Part shown: piece by piece, positions 15,997 through 25,662 of the stretch | How the letters are laid out: every line of letters begins with the position of its first letter | Position numbering within the stretch: position 1 is the first letter of the stretch | NCBI GenBank assembly: GCA_021848385.1 | Contig: JAJZUQ010000006.1 | Location: 1 to 64,000 of the forward strand | Reading direction: 5' to 3' | Length of the DNA stretch: 64,000 bases | Source of the DNA: Deltaproteobacteria bacterium | GTDB lineage: Bacteria; Desulfobacterota; Desulfuromonadia; Geobacterales; Geobacteraceae | The notes under the pieces: generated by a model | What the model was told of the DNA's origin: nothing | What the model saw: only the letters and a program-made list of their open reading frames with translations | Databases searched by the model: none | Translations under genes and position numbers: made by a program

Positions 15997-17991
15997 CTAA
16001 CGCAATGCCAGTTCCTGACTCTCCAGTTTCTTGATCCGGTCCCTCAGTTCCGCCGCCGTTTCGAAGTTCAACTCCTTCGCGGCAGCCAGCATCTCCTTGC
16101 GCAGTTTCTTCACCAGTTTCGGGATGTCCTGCAGTGGCACGTACTCTGTCTGGGGTTCGGCCGCGATGGGAATGGTGTAGTAGTCCTGTTCTTCCAGTGA
16201 TTCCAGGATGGAACTGAACCCTTTCCTGATGCTCTGGGGGGTGATGTCGTGCTCCAGGTTGTATGCCAGTTGCATTTCACGGCGCCGGGTGGTCTCGCCG
16301 ATACATTTCTTCATGGAGTCGGTGGTGGTGTCGGCATACATGATGACCCGGCCGGCGACGTTGCGGGCGGCCCGGCCGCAGGTCTGGATGAGGGAGCGGG
16401 CGGAACGGAGAAATCCTTCCTTGTCCGCATCGAGGATCGCCACGAGCGATACTTCAGGAATATCGAGTCCCTCCCGGAGGAGGTTAATACCGACGAGCAC
16501 ATCGAACTCCCCGAGCCGCAGGTCGCGGATGATCTGCATCCGCTGGATGGTGTCGATGTCGGAATGGAGGTACTTCACCTTGACGCCCAGTTCCCGGTAG
16601 TAGTCGGTGAGTTCTTCCGCCATCCGTTTCGTGAGGGTGGTGACCAGTACCCGCTCTCCTCTGGCCACTGTCTCCCGCACCACGTGGAGGAGGTCGTCCA
16701 CCTGTCCGGAGGCGGGGCGAATCTCTATCTCCGGATCCACCAATCCGGTGGGGCGGATAACCTGCTCCACAATGATCCCCTCTGCCTGTTTGAATTCGAA
16801 GTCGGCAGGGGTGGCGGAGACGTAGACCGTCTGGTTGAGTTTGGCGGTGAACTCCTGGAAGTTGAGGGGGCGGTTGTCCAGGGCTGACGGGAGACGGAAG
16901 CCGTAGTTGACGAGGGTTTCCTTGCGGGAGCGGTCCCCCCGGTACATCCCCCCCACCTGGGGGACGGTGATATGGGACTCGTCGATGAAAAGGAGGAAGT
17001 CCCGGGGGAAATAGTCGATGAGGGTGTAGGGGGGATCACCCTCATTACGGCCGTCGAAGTGACGGGAGTAGTTTTCGATCCCTTGGCAGAACCCCATCTC
17101 TTCCATCATCTCTATGTCAAAAAAGGTCCGTTGCTCGATGCGCTGTGCCTCAATCAGCATGTTTTGCGACTTGAACCAGCGGATTCGCTCTTCCAGTTCG
17201 ATGCGGATCTGCCCGATGGCCCGTTCCAGGGTCTCCTTTGTTGCAACATAGTGGGAAGCCGGGTAGATGGCGCATTTTTGGAGGCGTTGAATCACCTGTC
17301 CCCGCAACGGGTCGATCTCGCTGATCGTCTCCACGGTGTCGCCGAAGAACTCGATCCGGAGGGCCCGCTCGTCGTCGTGGGCCGGGAAGATCTCCACACT
17401 GTCACCCCGGACCCGGAAGGTGCCACGGTGGAAGTCGATGTCGTTCCGCTCGTACTGGATCTCCACGAGCTTTCGGAGCAGGTCGTCCCGCCCCACGTCG
17501 TCACCCTGGTGGAAGAAGATGTGCATCTCCTGGTACGCCGCAGGGGAGCCGATGCCGTAGATGCAGGAGACCGATGCGACGATGATGACGTCGCGGCGGG
17601 TGAGAAGGCTGCGCGTGGCGGAGTGGCGGAGCTTGTCGATCTCGTCGTTGATGGCGGAGTCCTTCTCGATGAAGGTGTCGGTGGTGGGGAGGTACGCCTC
17701 GGGCTGGTAGTAGTCGTAGTAGGAGACGAAGTACTCCACGGCGTTGTCGGGGAAGAGCTCCTTGAATTCACCATAGAGCTGGGCGGCCAGGGTCTTGTTG
17801 GGGGCGAGAACGAGGGCCGGCCGGTTGGTGCGGGCGATGACGTTGGCGACGGTGAAGGTCTTCCCCGACCCGGTGACGCCGAGCAGTACCTGGTGCCGAT
17901 CCTCGCGGAGAATGCCGGCAACGAGCTCGTCGATGGCACGGGGCTGGTCGCCGCAGGGGGTATGGTCACTGACCAGTGTGAAGGTGTCCAT
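15997..17991 (-). CDS. uvrB: Excinuclease ABC subunit B
   Basis: UvrB is the damage-verifying helicase-like subunit of nucleotide excision repair. From the ATG at 17991 it has 664 residues, normal for the family. Motifs are Walker [14 protein letters not shown] near residue 40, the beta-hairpin [12 protein letters not shown] that probes the strand, DESHIT (motif II), and [15 protein letters not shown] (motif VI). A C-terminal UVR domain, [24 protein letters not shown], binds UvrC. The reading frame stays open upstream to 18669, but the family N-terminus fixes the start at 17991. I saw no clear LexA box. Confidence 0.97.
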   Translation of the reverse strand: MDTFTLVSDHTPCGDQPRAIDELVAGILREDRHQVLLGVTGSGKTFTVANVIARTNRPALVLAPNKTLAAQLYGEFKELFPDNAVEYFVSYYDYYQPEAYLPTTDTFIEKDSAINDEIDKLRHSATRSLLTRRDVIIVASVSCIYGIGSPAAYQEMHIFFHQGDDVGRDDLLRKLVEIQYERNDIDFHRGTFRVRGDSVEIFPAHDDERALRIEFFGDTVETISEIDPLRGQVIQRLQKCAIYPASHYVATKETLERAIGQIRIELEERIRWFKSQNMLIEAQRIEQRTFFDIEMMEEMGFCQGIENYSRHFDGRNEGDPPYTLIDYFPRDFLLFIDESHITVPQVGGMYRGDRSRKETLVNYGFRLPSALDNRPLNFQEFTAKLNQTVYVSATPADFEFKQAEGIIVEQVIRPTGLVDPEIEIRPASGQVDDLLHVVRETVARGERVLVTTLTKRMAEELTDYYRELGVKVKYLHSDIDTIQRMQIIRDLRLGEFDVLVGINLLREGLDIPEVSLVAILDADKEGFLRSARSLIQTCGRAARNVAGRVIMYADTTTDSMKKCIGETTRRREMQLAYNLEHDITPQSIRKGFSSILESLEEQDYYTIPIAAEPQTEYVPLQDIPKLVKKLRKEMLAAAKELNFETAAELRDRIKKLESQELALR

Positions 17992-18091
17992 GGGATGGAT
18001 AGTACCATGCCGTGTACTCCTTTGCATGGAGAAAATGCCCCGCTCCGGAGCATGTGGATGGGGTCGTTGCGGGGTGCTGCTGTACCGGAGC

Positions 18092-18120
18092 TTGATTTTT
18101 CCCGCTGCCGGTGCGATACT
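18092..18120 (+). promoter_or_regulatory. Likely tatA promoter
   Basis: TTGATT (18092-18097), a 17-base spacer and GATACT (18115-18120) lie 30 bases before the tatA start codon. Confidence 0.55.
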
Positions 18121-18150
18121 TTTGCAAATTCTCAGCGTCGTGGAGGTCGT

Positions 18151-18342
18151 ATGTTTGGAATCGGCATGCCGGAACTGATTGTCATTCTTGTTATCGTCCT
18201 GGTCGTTTTTGGTGCGGGACGTCTTCCGGAGATCGGTGGCGCTCTTGGGAAGAGCATCAGGAATTTCAAGCGGGCCTCGGACGGCAAGGACGAGATCGTG
18301 ATCAATCCGAAGAAGGATGACGACCCGAAAAAAGAAGGGTAG
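18151..18342 (+). CDS. tatA: Twin-arginine translocase subunit TatA/TatE
   Basis: This 63-residue protein has the whole TatA plan: one N-terminal membrane helix ([14 protein letters not shown], about 8-21), the hinge [21 protein letters not shown] with the amphipathic helix, and a short charged tail ([10 protein letters not shown]). TatA forms the pore that exports folded proteins with RR signals; the hydrogenase small subunit at 34.9 kb carries such a signal. The start at ATG 18151 follows GTGGAGG. No tatB or tatC is next to it. Confidence 0.93.
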   Translation: MFGIGMPELIVILVIVLVVFGAGRLPEIGGALGKSIRNFKRASDGKDEIVINPKKDDDPKKEG

Positions 18343-18575
18343 CCTCACTTTCGACGGTAGTGCAGTACACATATGTCGATGATTGTTCTCTCTGCCCCAC
18401 CTCTCCCCCTGCATCGTTTCCGCTGGCTGGTATCTTGCGGAGCGTTGTCTCGTCAAGTCTTTAATTAAAAGATTGCGTGATTTGTTTTTCCTGCCGAAGC
18501 CTTTACCCGGCTGCCGCACGTCAGAGAGCGGGCTGCCGAAGGCGGCTGAGGTTACGGTGACGTCGGAGAATTGCC

Positions 18576-18603
18576 TTGAAAAAGTGCCTGCGACTGATAT
18601 ACT
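18576..18603 (+). promoter_or_regulatory. Likely promoter of the histidine kinase gene
   Basis: TTGAAA (18576-18581), a 16-base spacer and TATACT (18598-18603) lie 104 bases before the kinase start. The rest of the 365-base gap after tatA holds only a short AT palindrome around 18459-18473 and no gene I can support. Confidence 0.6.
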
Positions 18604-18707
18604 TAGCCTTAATTCCCCCTGGCGGTGTTGTACCGTCATCCCGCCTGTATCTGCCGGCACTGCCGGCAATGGTTAATTAAAAAAATTGTCCTCCTGCGCA
18701 CGGGCCG

Positions 18708-20375
18708 ATGGCGGTGCCGGAGGGAAGTCCGCTATCGTGTCTGCTGGAGGCCTGCGTGGAGTTTGCGTGCTGCTGGACGAAAAAGGAGCTCGCCCCAGGG
18801 GATTGTCCCAACATTGGCGAGGGTGAAGAAGAGCTGCTCAGCGCCCACCGGCGACGGATTGTGGAGAAGTGTGTTGAATGTCCGCTGTTTGCCGACGACC
18901 TGCTCCGCTTCCAGGAGTCTGGTCATCCCCTGTCCGGGATTTTCTCCATCGTCATCAATGAACTCCTTGATCTTAAGTCCCAACTCCAGTCTCTGGGAGG
19001 GTTTCTCAACAGCAAAACGCGGGAGATCAAGTTCCTCCACGAATTGAGCCTGGTGTTGCAGACCTCCGTCGATCTGGACGAAGTGCTGTCGGTGGCGATG
19101 ACCGCCATTACTGCCGGCAAGGGATTTGGCATGAACCGGGCCTTTCTCCTGATGGCTGACAAGGAGCAGCAGGCGTTGCGCGGTTATCTGGGGGTCGGTC
19201 CGCGGACAATGGAGGAGGCGTGGCACATCTGGGAGGATGTCAACCAGTCCAACCTGACCCTGCGGGATATGGCCCGCCTGTTCCAGAAAGACAAGCTGTC
19301 GTCGGAGAAGGTGAAGTTCAATGACATCCTTGAACGGCTGACTGTGCCGCTCAGTGAGCAGCAGCATGTCTTCAACCGGGCGCTGCGGCAACGGAAACCG
19401 ATTCTCGTGGAGAATGCCTTTTCCAACCCGGACATCGACCCGGCCCTGGCCCAACTTCTGGGTGTGGATAGTTTTCTCGTCATGCCGCTCATCTCCCGGC
19501 ACCGTCGCATAGGGCTCATCATTGCCGATAACTGCATCACCCGCAAGCCAATCACGAACCAGGACCTGCAGTCCATGGAGACCTTCACCTTCCCCGTTGC
19601 CTTTGCCCTGGAACGCGCCTCGCTGTATGAACGCCTGCAGGTAGAGATCGACAAGCTCACCGCCGCCAATAGCAAACTCAAGGAGCAGCAGGAGCTGATC
19701 GTCAAGATGGAGAAGATGGCCCTGATCGGGCGGATTACTTCCAGCATCGCCCATTCCATCCGCAATCCGCTCATGATTATCGGCGGTTTCGCCCGCTCGC
19801 TTCTCAAGAATATTGAACAGGATGACACCAAGCGGAACTACCTGGAAACCATTGTTCTCCAGGCAAAACAACTGGAGGACGTGCTCGAAGAAGTCCTCAC
19901 CTATTCTGAATCGCTCCATCCCGCCCTGGATGCCTGGGACATCAACCAGCTTGTAATCAGGGTTCAGGATGAACTGTCCGGTCTCTTCGCCCAGCACAAG
20001 GTATCCTGTGTCCTGGAGCCGGAGTCGGAACTCCCCAAGGTTTCCATCGACTACCGGCAGATCTCGTACTGTATCAAGACCATCCTCACGAGCGCCCTGG
20101 AAACCATAACCGGCGAGGGGAAGATCGTCATCCGGACCTGGCGTGATGACGGGGTAGTGGTGGTGGCTATATCTGACAACGGCACACCGCTCCCGCCGGA
20201 GATGGTCAAGACGCTTACCACGCCATTCATCGTGACCCAGGAGTTGGGGGTCGGTATCGGTCTCCCCCTCTGCAAAATGATCCTGGAAAAGCACGGTTCA
20301 CCGTTTATCATCGAAAATTCTCCCGAGGGGGGGACGCAGTATATCATCAGGCTGCCGATCAAGGAGGGTATGTGA
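18708..20375 (+). CDS. Cytoplasmic GAF-domain sensor histidine kinase with Cys-rich N-terminus
   Basis: This is a 555-residue soluble kinase. Residues 1-60 hold seven cysteines (C11, C16, C21, C22, C33, C55, C58) in a metal- or cluster-like pattern. A GAF domain spans about 105-305, a short coiled coil (LQVEIDKLTAANSKLKEQQEL) follows, and the dimerisation box has the phosphorylated H349 in SSIAHSIRNP. The HATPase domain shows SDNGTPLP and GVGIGLPLCKMILEKHG. No membrane helices are present, so it senses inside the cell. The receiver gene starts 1 base after its stop. It lies upstream of the glycogen-type genes, which suggests but does not prove that it controls them. Confidence 0.85.
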   Translation: MAVPEGSPLSCLLEACVEFACCWTKKELAPGDCPNIGEGEEELLSAHRRRIVEKCVECPLFADDLLRFQESGHPLSGIFSIVINELLDLKSQLQSLGGFLNSKTREIKFLHELSLVLQTSVDLDEVLSVAMTAITAGKGFGMNRAFLLMADKEQQALRGYLGVGPRTMEEAWHIWEDVNQSNLTLRDMARLFQKDKLSSEKVKFNDILERLTVPLSEQQHVFNRALRQRKPILVENAFSNPDIDPALAQLLGVDSFLVMPLISRHRRIGLIIADNCITRKPITNQDLQSMETFTFPVAFALERASLYERLQVEIDKLTAANSKLKEQQELIVKMEKMALIGRITSSIAHSIRNPLMIIGGFARSLLKNIEQDDTKRNYLETIVLQAKQLEDVLEEVLTYSESLHPALDAWDINQLVIRVQDELSGLFAQHKVSCVLEPESELPKVSIDYRQISYCIKTILTSALETITGEGKIVIRTWRDDGVVVVAISDNGTPLPPEMVKTLTTPFIVTQELGVGIGLPLCKMILEKHGSPFIIENSPEGGTQYIIRLPIKEGM

Positions 20376-20376
20376 C

Positions 20377-20739
20377 ATGGCACGTTTACTCGTAGTGGAC
20401 GACGAAAGCAGCATCCGGCTGCTCTATTCCCAGGAACTTGCCGATGCAGGGTACGATGTGGTGACCGCCGGCAGCGCCGCAGAAGCGGTGACACAGCTTG
20501 AAGCGGGAGAGTTCGACCTGGTGGTCCTTGACATCAAGTTGAAGAATGAGAGCGGTCTCGATCTGCTGCAAAAGATCGTCAAGGAACGGCATGACATGCC
20601 GGTCATACTCTGTACCGCCTTCTCGTGTTACAAGGACGATTTCTCTGCCTGGCTCGCCGACGGTTATGTGGTCAAATCGAGCGACTTGCAGGAACTGAAG
20701 GATGAAATCAGGAAGGTGCTGGCTAAGAAAAACAGGTAG
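20377..20739 (+). CDS. Single-domain response regulator (CheY-like)
   Basis: This 120-residue receiver has no output domain. The acidic pocket is VVDDES (D8, D9), the phospho-acceptor D52 is in VVLDIKLKNESG, and the conserved threonine and lysine are in ILCTAFS and YVVKSSDL. It is probably phosphorylated by the kinase encoded just before it and must act through another protein, as CheY- and Spo0F-like regulators do. Its last codons and stop lie within the word CAGGTAGAGG, which is repeated downstream as part of a palindromic element. Confidence 0.92.
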   Translation: MARLLVVDDESSIRLLYSQELADAGYDVVTAGSAAEAVTQLEAGEFDLVVLDIKLKNESGLDLLQKIVKERHDMPVILCTAFSCYKDDFSAWLADGYVVKSSDLQELKDEIRKVLAKKNR

Positions 20740-20760
20740 AGGTATGCGTTCGCTTCGCTC

Positions 20761-20820
20761 ACAGGTAGAGGTAAAGTAACAGACTTGCCATTTCTTTACC
20801 TCTACCTTTGCCTTTACCTG
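20761..20820. repeat. Intergenic inverted repeat after the receiver gene
   Basis: The arms are CAGGTAGAGGTAAAG and CTTTACCTCTACC ... CTTTACCTG. The same word CAGGTAGAGGTA also spans the stop codon of the receiver gene (20733-20744). Confidence 0.7.
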
Positions 20821-20848
20821 CTATTTACATGACAAAGGAGTACATGCT

Positions 20849-23353
20849 ATGAAAGCCGTCATCATGGCGGGGGGCTTCGGCACCCGCATCCAACCCCTGA
20901 CCAACAGCCTGCCAAAGCCCATGGTTCCCCTGCTCAACCGCCCCATGATGCTCCATATCGTGGAACTGCTGAAGAAGTACGAGATCACGGACCTGGTGAT
21001 GCTTCTCTACCACCAGCCCCACATCATCAAAAATTTCTTCCGGGACGGTACCGATTTCGGCGTCAAGATAACCTATGTTACCCCCCTGGAGGACATGGGG
21101 ACGGCCGGGGCGGTGAAATGCGCCGAGAAGTACCTGGATGAGCGTTTCCTCATCATCAGCGGCGACCTGCTGACCGACTTCAACCTGCAGAAGGTGATGG
21201 ATTTCCATGAACACAACAAGGCGCTGGCAACCATCACCCTCACATCCGTGAAAGATCCCCTGCAGTTCGGCGTCGTCGTCACCAACAAGGAGCACCGGAT
21301 TACCCAGTTTCTCGAAAAGCCGGGGTGGGGAGAGGTGATTTCCGACACCATCAACACCGGCATCTATGTGCTGGAGCCGGAGATTTTCAAGTATATCCCC
21401 GCCGGGGAGAACTTCGACTTCTCCCAGGACCTCTTTCCGAAGCTGCTGGAAAACAGCGAGCCCCTGTTCGGCTTCACCGCCAAGGGTTACTGGCGGGACA
21501 TCGGCAATACCGACTCCTATCGCGAGGCGCACCACGACATCTTCAAGGGGCGGATCAACGTCAGGATCGACGAGCCGAAGGAGGATTTCGTCGGCCGCGA
21601 CCTGCGGCTGGGGGCGGATGTCCGTCTGGCCGATCCGTCCCATCTCCAGGGAACGGTGGTCATCGGCGACAACTCCCAGATCCTCGGCGAGGCTCATATC
21701 AAGGACTCGGTGATCGGCCGTAACTGCACCATCGAACCGGGGGCCAAGCTGAACCGCTGCGTGATCTGGGACAACGTATATGTCAAGAAGGGGAGCCGGC
21801 TGAATGACTGTGTCATCTGCAATAACGTCCGGATCGGCCAGGGGGTGATCATTGACGAGGGGGTCATCATCGCCGAAGAGACCTCAATCGGCGAGGAAGC
21901 GTACATAAAGCAGGACGTCAAGGTCTGGCCACGCAAGGTGATCGAGGCGGGAGCCATTGTGACCGCCAACCTCATCTGGGGAGAGAAATGGAAGAAGTCT
22001 CTCTTCGAGGGGGCGATGATCAAGGGGCTCACCAACGTGGAGCTGACCCCGGAATTCGTCGCCAAGCTGGGATGTGCCTACGGGACCTCCTTCCCCAAGG
22101 GGGGGTTCGTGCTGGCGGCGCGTGATGCCTACCTCGCATCACGGATGCTGAAGCGGAGTTTCATCGGTGGCATCCTCTCCGCCGGTGTCAATGTGCGGGA
22201 CCTGCTGATGACACCGTTGCCCATCGTCCGCTACAAGCTGAAGACCTTCGGCGAACAGGGAGGGATCTACTTCCGGCAGGCCGCCGACGATCCGGCCTCA
22301 ACCGAGATTATCTTCCTCGACAGCGATGGTCTCGATTTTTCCAGCTCAATGGGGAAGAACACCGAGCGGGTCTTCTTCAAGGAAAACTTCCGCCGCGCCC
22401 ACCATACGGAGCCGGGGCGCATCACCGAACTCCCCCAGGTCGTCGATTTCTACCGGGAAGGGATAGCCCGGGGGCTCGATCAGGCAGTCATCCGCAAGGG
22501 GAAGTTCAAGGTGGTCATCGACTTCAACCATTCGCCGGCCGGCCAGGTATTTCCCCCCATCCTCAACGACCTGGGGATCGAGGTCATCAGCCTCAATGCC
22601 TATGTTGACGAGGAACGGGGCTCCAAGACTACCGAAGAACGTCCCATAGGGCTGCAGCAGCTGGCCAAGATCGTTGCCACCCTGGAGGCAAACGCAGGCA
22701 TCTGGCTCAGTCCCTGCGCGGAGATGATCACCATGGTAGACGAACAGGGGGCGATCTACGAAGGGTCCGGGCTGTTGGAGCTGTTCGTTGCCCTGATGCT
22801 CAAGGCGGGGCAGAAGGGGACTTTTGCGGTGCCGGTCCATGCCCCCTCGACCGTTGAGATCATGGCCCAGGAGCGTGGCTGTGCTGTGGTCAGAACCAAG
22901 AGCAGCGAGCGGGCCATGATAGAGGCGACCCTTTCTCCGGAAGCGGTTATGGCAGGGTCGATGGATGGCCGCTTCGCTTTTCCCAGATTTCAGGCCGCTT
23001 TCGACGGCATGTTCGCCATCGGCAAGGCGATCGAGCTCCTGGCGGCGTTCGGCAAGCCCCTTTCCCAGGTCCTGATCGATGCCCCCCGGCGGGTCTTCCT
23101 CCAGACCGCCGTCCCCTGCGCCTTCGAGATGAAGGGGGGGATCATGCGCAAGATGAGTGAGGACAGCCTGGACAAGGAGGCCTCCTTCATCGATGGCATC
23201 AAGGTGCATTTCGGGCAGGACTGGGCGCTGATTCTGCCGGACCAGCATCTGCCGGTGGTGCACGTGGTTGCCGAGGCCAAGGAACAGAAGATGGCCCAGA
23301 AGCTTCTTGATGACTACCGGAAAAAGGTCGAAACGTGGAAAAAAGAACTTTAA
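20849..23353 (+). CDS. Sugar-phosphate nucleotidyltransferase fused to a phosphohexomutase-like domain
   Basis: This protein has 834 residues. Residues 1 to about 235 are a nucleotidyltransferase: AGGFGTRIQPLTNSLPKPMVPLLNRPM, then a GDLLTDF metal site. About 245-385 is a left-handed beta-helix of hexapeptide repeats (VVIGDNSQILGEAHIKDSVIGRN). The rest resembles a phosphohexomutase, but the catalytic TASHNP serine loop is replaced by ADDPAS near 477-482 and the metal loop DGDxDR by SPCAEM near 622-627. The mutase half therefore looks inactive. Similar fusions are labelled mannose-1-phosphate guanylyltransferases. Here it heads the glucan operon, so it may make ADP- or GDP-sugar for GlgA; substrate is unproven. 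Confidence 0.82.
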   Translation: MKAVIMAGGFGTRIQPLTNSLPKPMVPLLNRPMMLHIVELLKKYEITDLVMLLYHQPHIIKNFFRDGTDFGVKITYVTPLEDMGTAGAVKCAEKYLDERFLIISGDLLTDFNLQKVMDFHEHNKALATITLTSVKDPLQFGVVVTNKEHRITQFLEKPGWGEVISDTINTGIYVLEPEIFKYIPAGENFDFSQDLFPKLLENSEPLFGFTAKGYWRDIGNTDSYREAHHDIFKGRINVRIDEPKEDFVGRDLRLGADVRLADPSHLQGTVVIGDNSQILGEAHIKDSVIGRNCTIEPGAKLNRCVIWDNVYVKKGSRLNDCVICNNVRIGQGVIIDEGVIIAEETSIGEEAYIKQDVKVWPRKVIEAGAIVTANLIWGEKWKKSLFEGAMIKGLTNVELTPEFVAKLGCAYGTSFPKGGFVLAARDAYLASRMLKRSFIGGILSAGVNVRDLLMTPLPIVRYKLKTFGEQGGIYFRQAADDPASTEIIFLDSDGLDFSSSMGKNTERVFFKENFRRAHHTEPGRITELPQVVDFYREGIARGLDQAVIRKGKFKVVIDFNHSPAGQVFPPILNDLGIEVISLNAYVDEERGSKTTEERPIGLQQLAKIVATLEANAGIWLSPCAEMITMVDEQGAIYEGSGLLELFVALMLKAGQKGTFAVPVHAPSTVEIMAQERGCAVVRTKSSERAMIEATLSPEAVMAGSMDGRFAFPRFQAAFDGMFAIGKAIELLAAFGKPLSQVLIDAPRRVFLQTAVPCAFEMKGGIMRKMSEDSLDKEASFIDGIKVHFGQDWALILPDQHLPVVHVVAEAKEQKMAQKLLDDYRKKVETWKKEL

Positions 23354-23356
23354 CGG

Positions 23357-23432
23357 CAGTTCAATGTTCCGGGTCAACGTTCAACCTTATGTCCTGTCCC
23401 CGTGCTGACCTTGAACCTTGAACATTGAACCT
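23357..23432. repeat. Intergenic inverted repeat of GTTCAA words
   Basis: Words GTTCAATGTTC and CAACGTTCAA on the left face TTGAACCTTGAACATTGAAC on the right. It starts 4 bases past the stop of the preceding gene and ends 12 bases before the next start. Confidence 0.7.
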
Positions 23433-23444
23433 TAAGGGATTGCC

Positions 23445-25649
23445 ATGACCGAGCCGCTTTCCATAGTCTTTCTCTGGCATATGCACCAGCCTTACTACAA
23501 GGAGCCGGTACGTGGAGAGTATCTTCTTCCCTGGACCTATCTTCACGGGGTCAAGGACTACTACGACATGGCCGCCATTGTGGAGGAGACGCCCGGGGCG
23601 AAGGTGGTGTTCAATCTGGTGCCGTCGCTTCTTGAGCAGATACGCGACTATGCGGGGGGAACTGCCGTCGATCCCTTTCTGATACGGGGGAAGATGGCGC
23701 CGGCCGACATGACCGAAGAGGATCGGCTCTTTCTCCTGGAAAACTTCTTTTCGGCCAATCGCCAGCGGATGATCGAGCCCTACCCGCGCTATCTGGAACT
23801 CCTCTTCCTGGCGGGGGACGGTGCTGCAACGAAGCTCTCCGACCGGCTGCGCCATTTCCGGGAGCAGGAACTCATCGATCTGCAGGTCTGGTTCTTCCTT
23901 GCCTGGACCGGCGAGGCTGCGCGGCGCCGCTACCCCAACCTGCAGAAGCTCATTGACAAGGGACGACATTTTACGCCGGCGGACAAGGCGCTTCTCTTTG
24001 CGACCCATCGGGAGATTCTCAACGAAATAATCCCTCTCTACCGGCGTCTGCATGATGAAGGAAAAGCCGAGCTGGCCGTTTCCCCCTATTTTCACCCGAT
24101 TCTGCCGCTTGTCTGCGACATGAAAAGCGCACAGACGGCCATGCCGAAGGCGACCCTTCCCGCAACGCGCTTTCGCCACCCCGAAGATGCCCGCGCCCAG
24201 GTGAATGGAGGGATTGCCTACTTCAGGGATACCTTCGGATTCGATCCGACCGGCATGTGGCCTTCGGAGGGTTCGGTGAGCGATGAGGCCCTGTCCATTA
24301 TCGCCGAAAGCGGTCTGAAGTGGGCCGCAACCGATGAAGGAGTGCTTGTTCATACCCTTCCCGGCGGGCTTGGACCGGGCAGGGAGAATCTCTATAAGCC
24401 CTACGCCTTCCAGTCGGGGGACCGGCGGCTGGGCCTGTTCTTCCGGGACCACGCCCTCTCGGATCTGATCGGGTTCACCTACTCCCAGTGGGATGAAAAG
24501 CGGGCAGTGGGGGATTTCGTTGGCAGGTTGCTTGAGTTGCACCGGAGGACTCCCCACGCCCGGGTCGTGCCGGTCATCCTTGACGGTGAGAATGCATGGG
24601 AGTACTACCCGGAAAACGGCTACCCGTTTCTTTCCAGCCTTTATGGGGCAATAGCCGGTGAAAAGGGGTTGCGGATGGCAACGTTCACCGAGGCGCTTGA
24701 CCGGTCGGCTCCCCTCCACGTGCTCCCGCACATCCACCCCGGCTCATGGATCAATGCCAACTATGGTATCTGGGTCGGTCATCCGGAAGAGAACCTGGGA
24801 TGGGATTACCTGGCACGGGCCAGGGCTGCGGCTGTAGAGTGGAATAGCGAGGTCTCCGGCCTGCTGTCTGAGGGGGGAAGTGCCCTCGACCCGGCCGCGA
24901 AGGTCGATGACCGGCTCCGGCAGCTCTGCAGAGCTCTTTATGCGGCAGAAGGGAGCGACTGGTTCTGGTGGTATGGCGACGACCATTTCTCTCCCCACAG
25001 CGACCGTTTTGACGCCCTGTTTCGCAAGTACCTTATGCACATCTACACTCTGATCGGCCGTGAAATCCCGCAGGAACTATACCAGCCGATCAAGCAGAAA
25101 AGCCCGGCGGGCTTTGTGCGGGAGCCGGTGGCACTGATAACGCCAACCATCAACGGGCTGGTGATGGACTATTTCGAGTGGCTTGCAGCAGGGCTCTACG
25201 ACCTGACCAAGCAGGCGTCGGCCATGCATGCGGCGGAAAATCTCCTGCAGTCGTTTTTCTACGGTTTCGACCGCAAAAAGCTGTATTTCAGGATCGATGG
25301 AGTCTCATCCCTTGACCGTTCCCTCCATACCGGCGATATCCTCGGTATCCACCTCCTTACCGAACGGGAGTGGCGGATTACGATGAACCCAGCAGGGAGT
25401 GAAGGGAGATTGCAGTGCAAGGGTGAAGAGGGATGGCTTGATACCGGCACTGTCTGCCCGTGGAAGATCGCCCGGGTCTGCGAGGTAGCGGTCCCCATCG
25501 ATGTCATCAACCTGGTGCCGGGAGGGAAGCTGTTCGCGTATCTTACACTGGTACGAGGCCAGGAAGAGGTGGGGCGCTGGCCGACCGATGCCCCCATGGT
25601 GCTGAAATACGCCGGACCCGACATAGAACTTGAAAACTGGTTGATATAA
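23445..25649 (+). CDS. Glycoside hydrolase family 57 protein
   Basis: This 734-residue protein belongs to GH57, which acts on alpha-glucans (amylase, amylopullulanase or branching-enzyme types). The start IVFLWHMHQPYY is the first conserved block. The likely nucleophile is E275 (GMWPSEGSVSDEAL), and the likely acid is D380 (VVPVILDGENAWEYYPENG). WINANYGIWVGHPEENLGWDYL is another family block. There is no signal peptide, so it works on cytoplasmic polymer. About 300 C-terminal residues hold a helical region and a beta-rich tail. Its neighbours, galT-like and glgA, point to glycogen turnover; the exact activity is open. Confidence 0.87.
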   Translation: MTEPLSIVFLWHMHQPYYKEPVRGEYLLPWTYLHGVKDYYDMAAIVEETPGAKVVFNLVPSLLEQIRDYAGGTAVDPFLIRGKMAPADMTEEDRLFLLENFFSANRQRMIEPYPRYLELLFLAGDGAATKLSDRLRHFREQELIDLQVWFFLAWTGEAARRRYPNLQKLIDKGRHFTPADKALLFATHREILNEIIPLYRRLHDEGKAELAVSPYFHPILPLVCDMKSAQTAMPKATLPATRFRHPEDARAQVNGGIAYFRDTFGFDPTGMWPSEGSVSDEALSIIAESGLKWAATDEGVLVHTLPGGLGPGRENLYKPYAFQSGDRRLGLFFRDHALSDLIGFTYSQWDEKRAVGDFVGRLLELHRRTPHARVVPVILDGENAWEYYPENGYPFLSSLYGAIAGEKGLRMATFTEALDRSAPLHVLPHIHPGSWINANYGIWVGHPEENLGWDYLARARAAAVEWNSEVSGLLSEGGSALDPAAKVDDRLRQLCRALYAAEGSDWFWWYGDDHFSPHSDRFDALFRKYLMHIYTLIGREIPQELYQPIKQKSPAGFVREPVALITPTINGLVMDYFEWLAAGLYDLTKQASAMHAAENLLQSFFYGFDRKKLYFRIDGVSSLDRSLHTGDILGIHLLTEREWRITMNPAGSEGRLQCKGEEGWLDTGTVCPWKIARVCEVAVPIDVINLVPGGKLFAYLTLVRGQEEVGRWPTDAPMVLKYAGPDIELENWLI

Positions 25650-25662
25650 GACAGGAGGCTGA

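Noticed and set aside
16972-18114. Long plus-strand frame opposite uvrB, running into tatA
   Set aside because: Only the last 63 residues, from 18151, are a real protein (TatA); the rest is the antisense of uvrB.
15997-18669. An 890-residue reading frame including uvrB
   Set aside because: The first 226 residues have no UvrB similarity and cross the tatA gene and promoter on the other strand; the real UvrB start is at 17991.
18732-20294. A 520-residue frame on the minus strand opposite the histidine kinase
   Set aside because: It mirrors the kinase gene in a GC-rich region; it has no recognisable domain, while the plus strand has a complete kinase.
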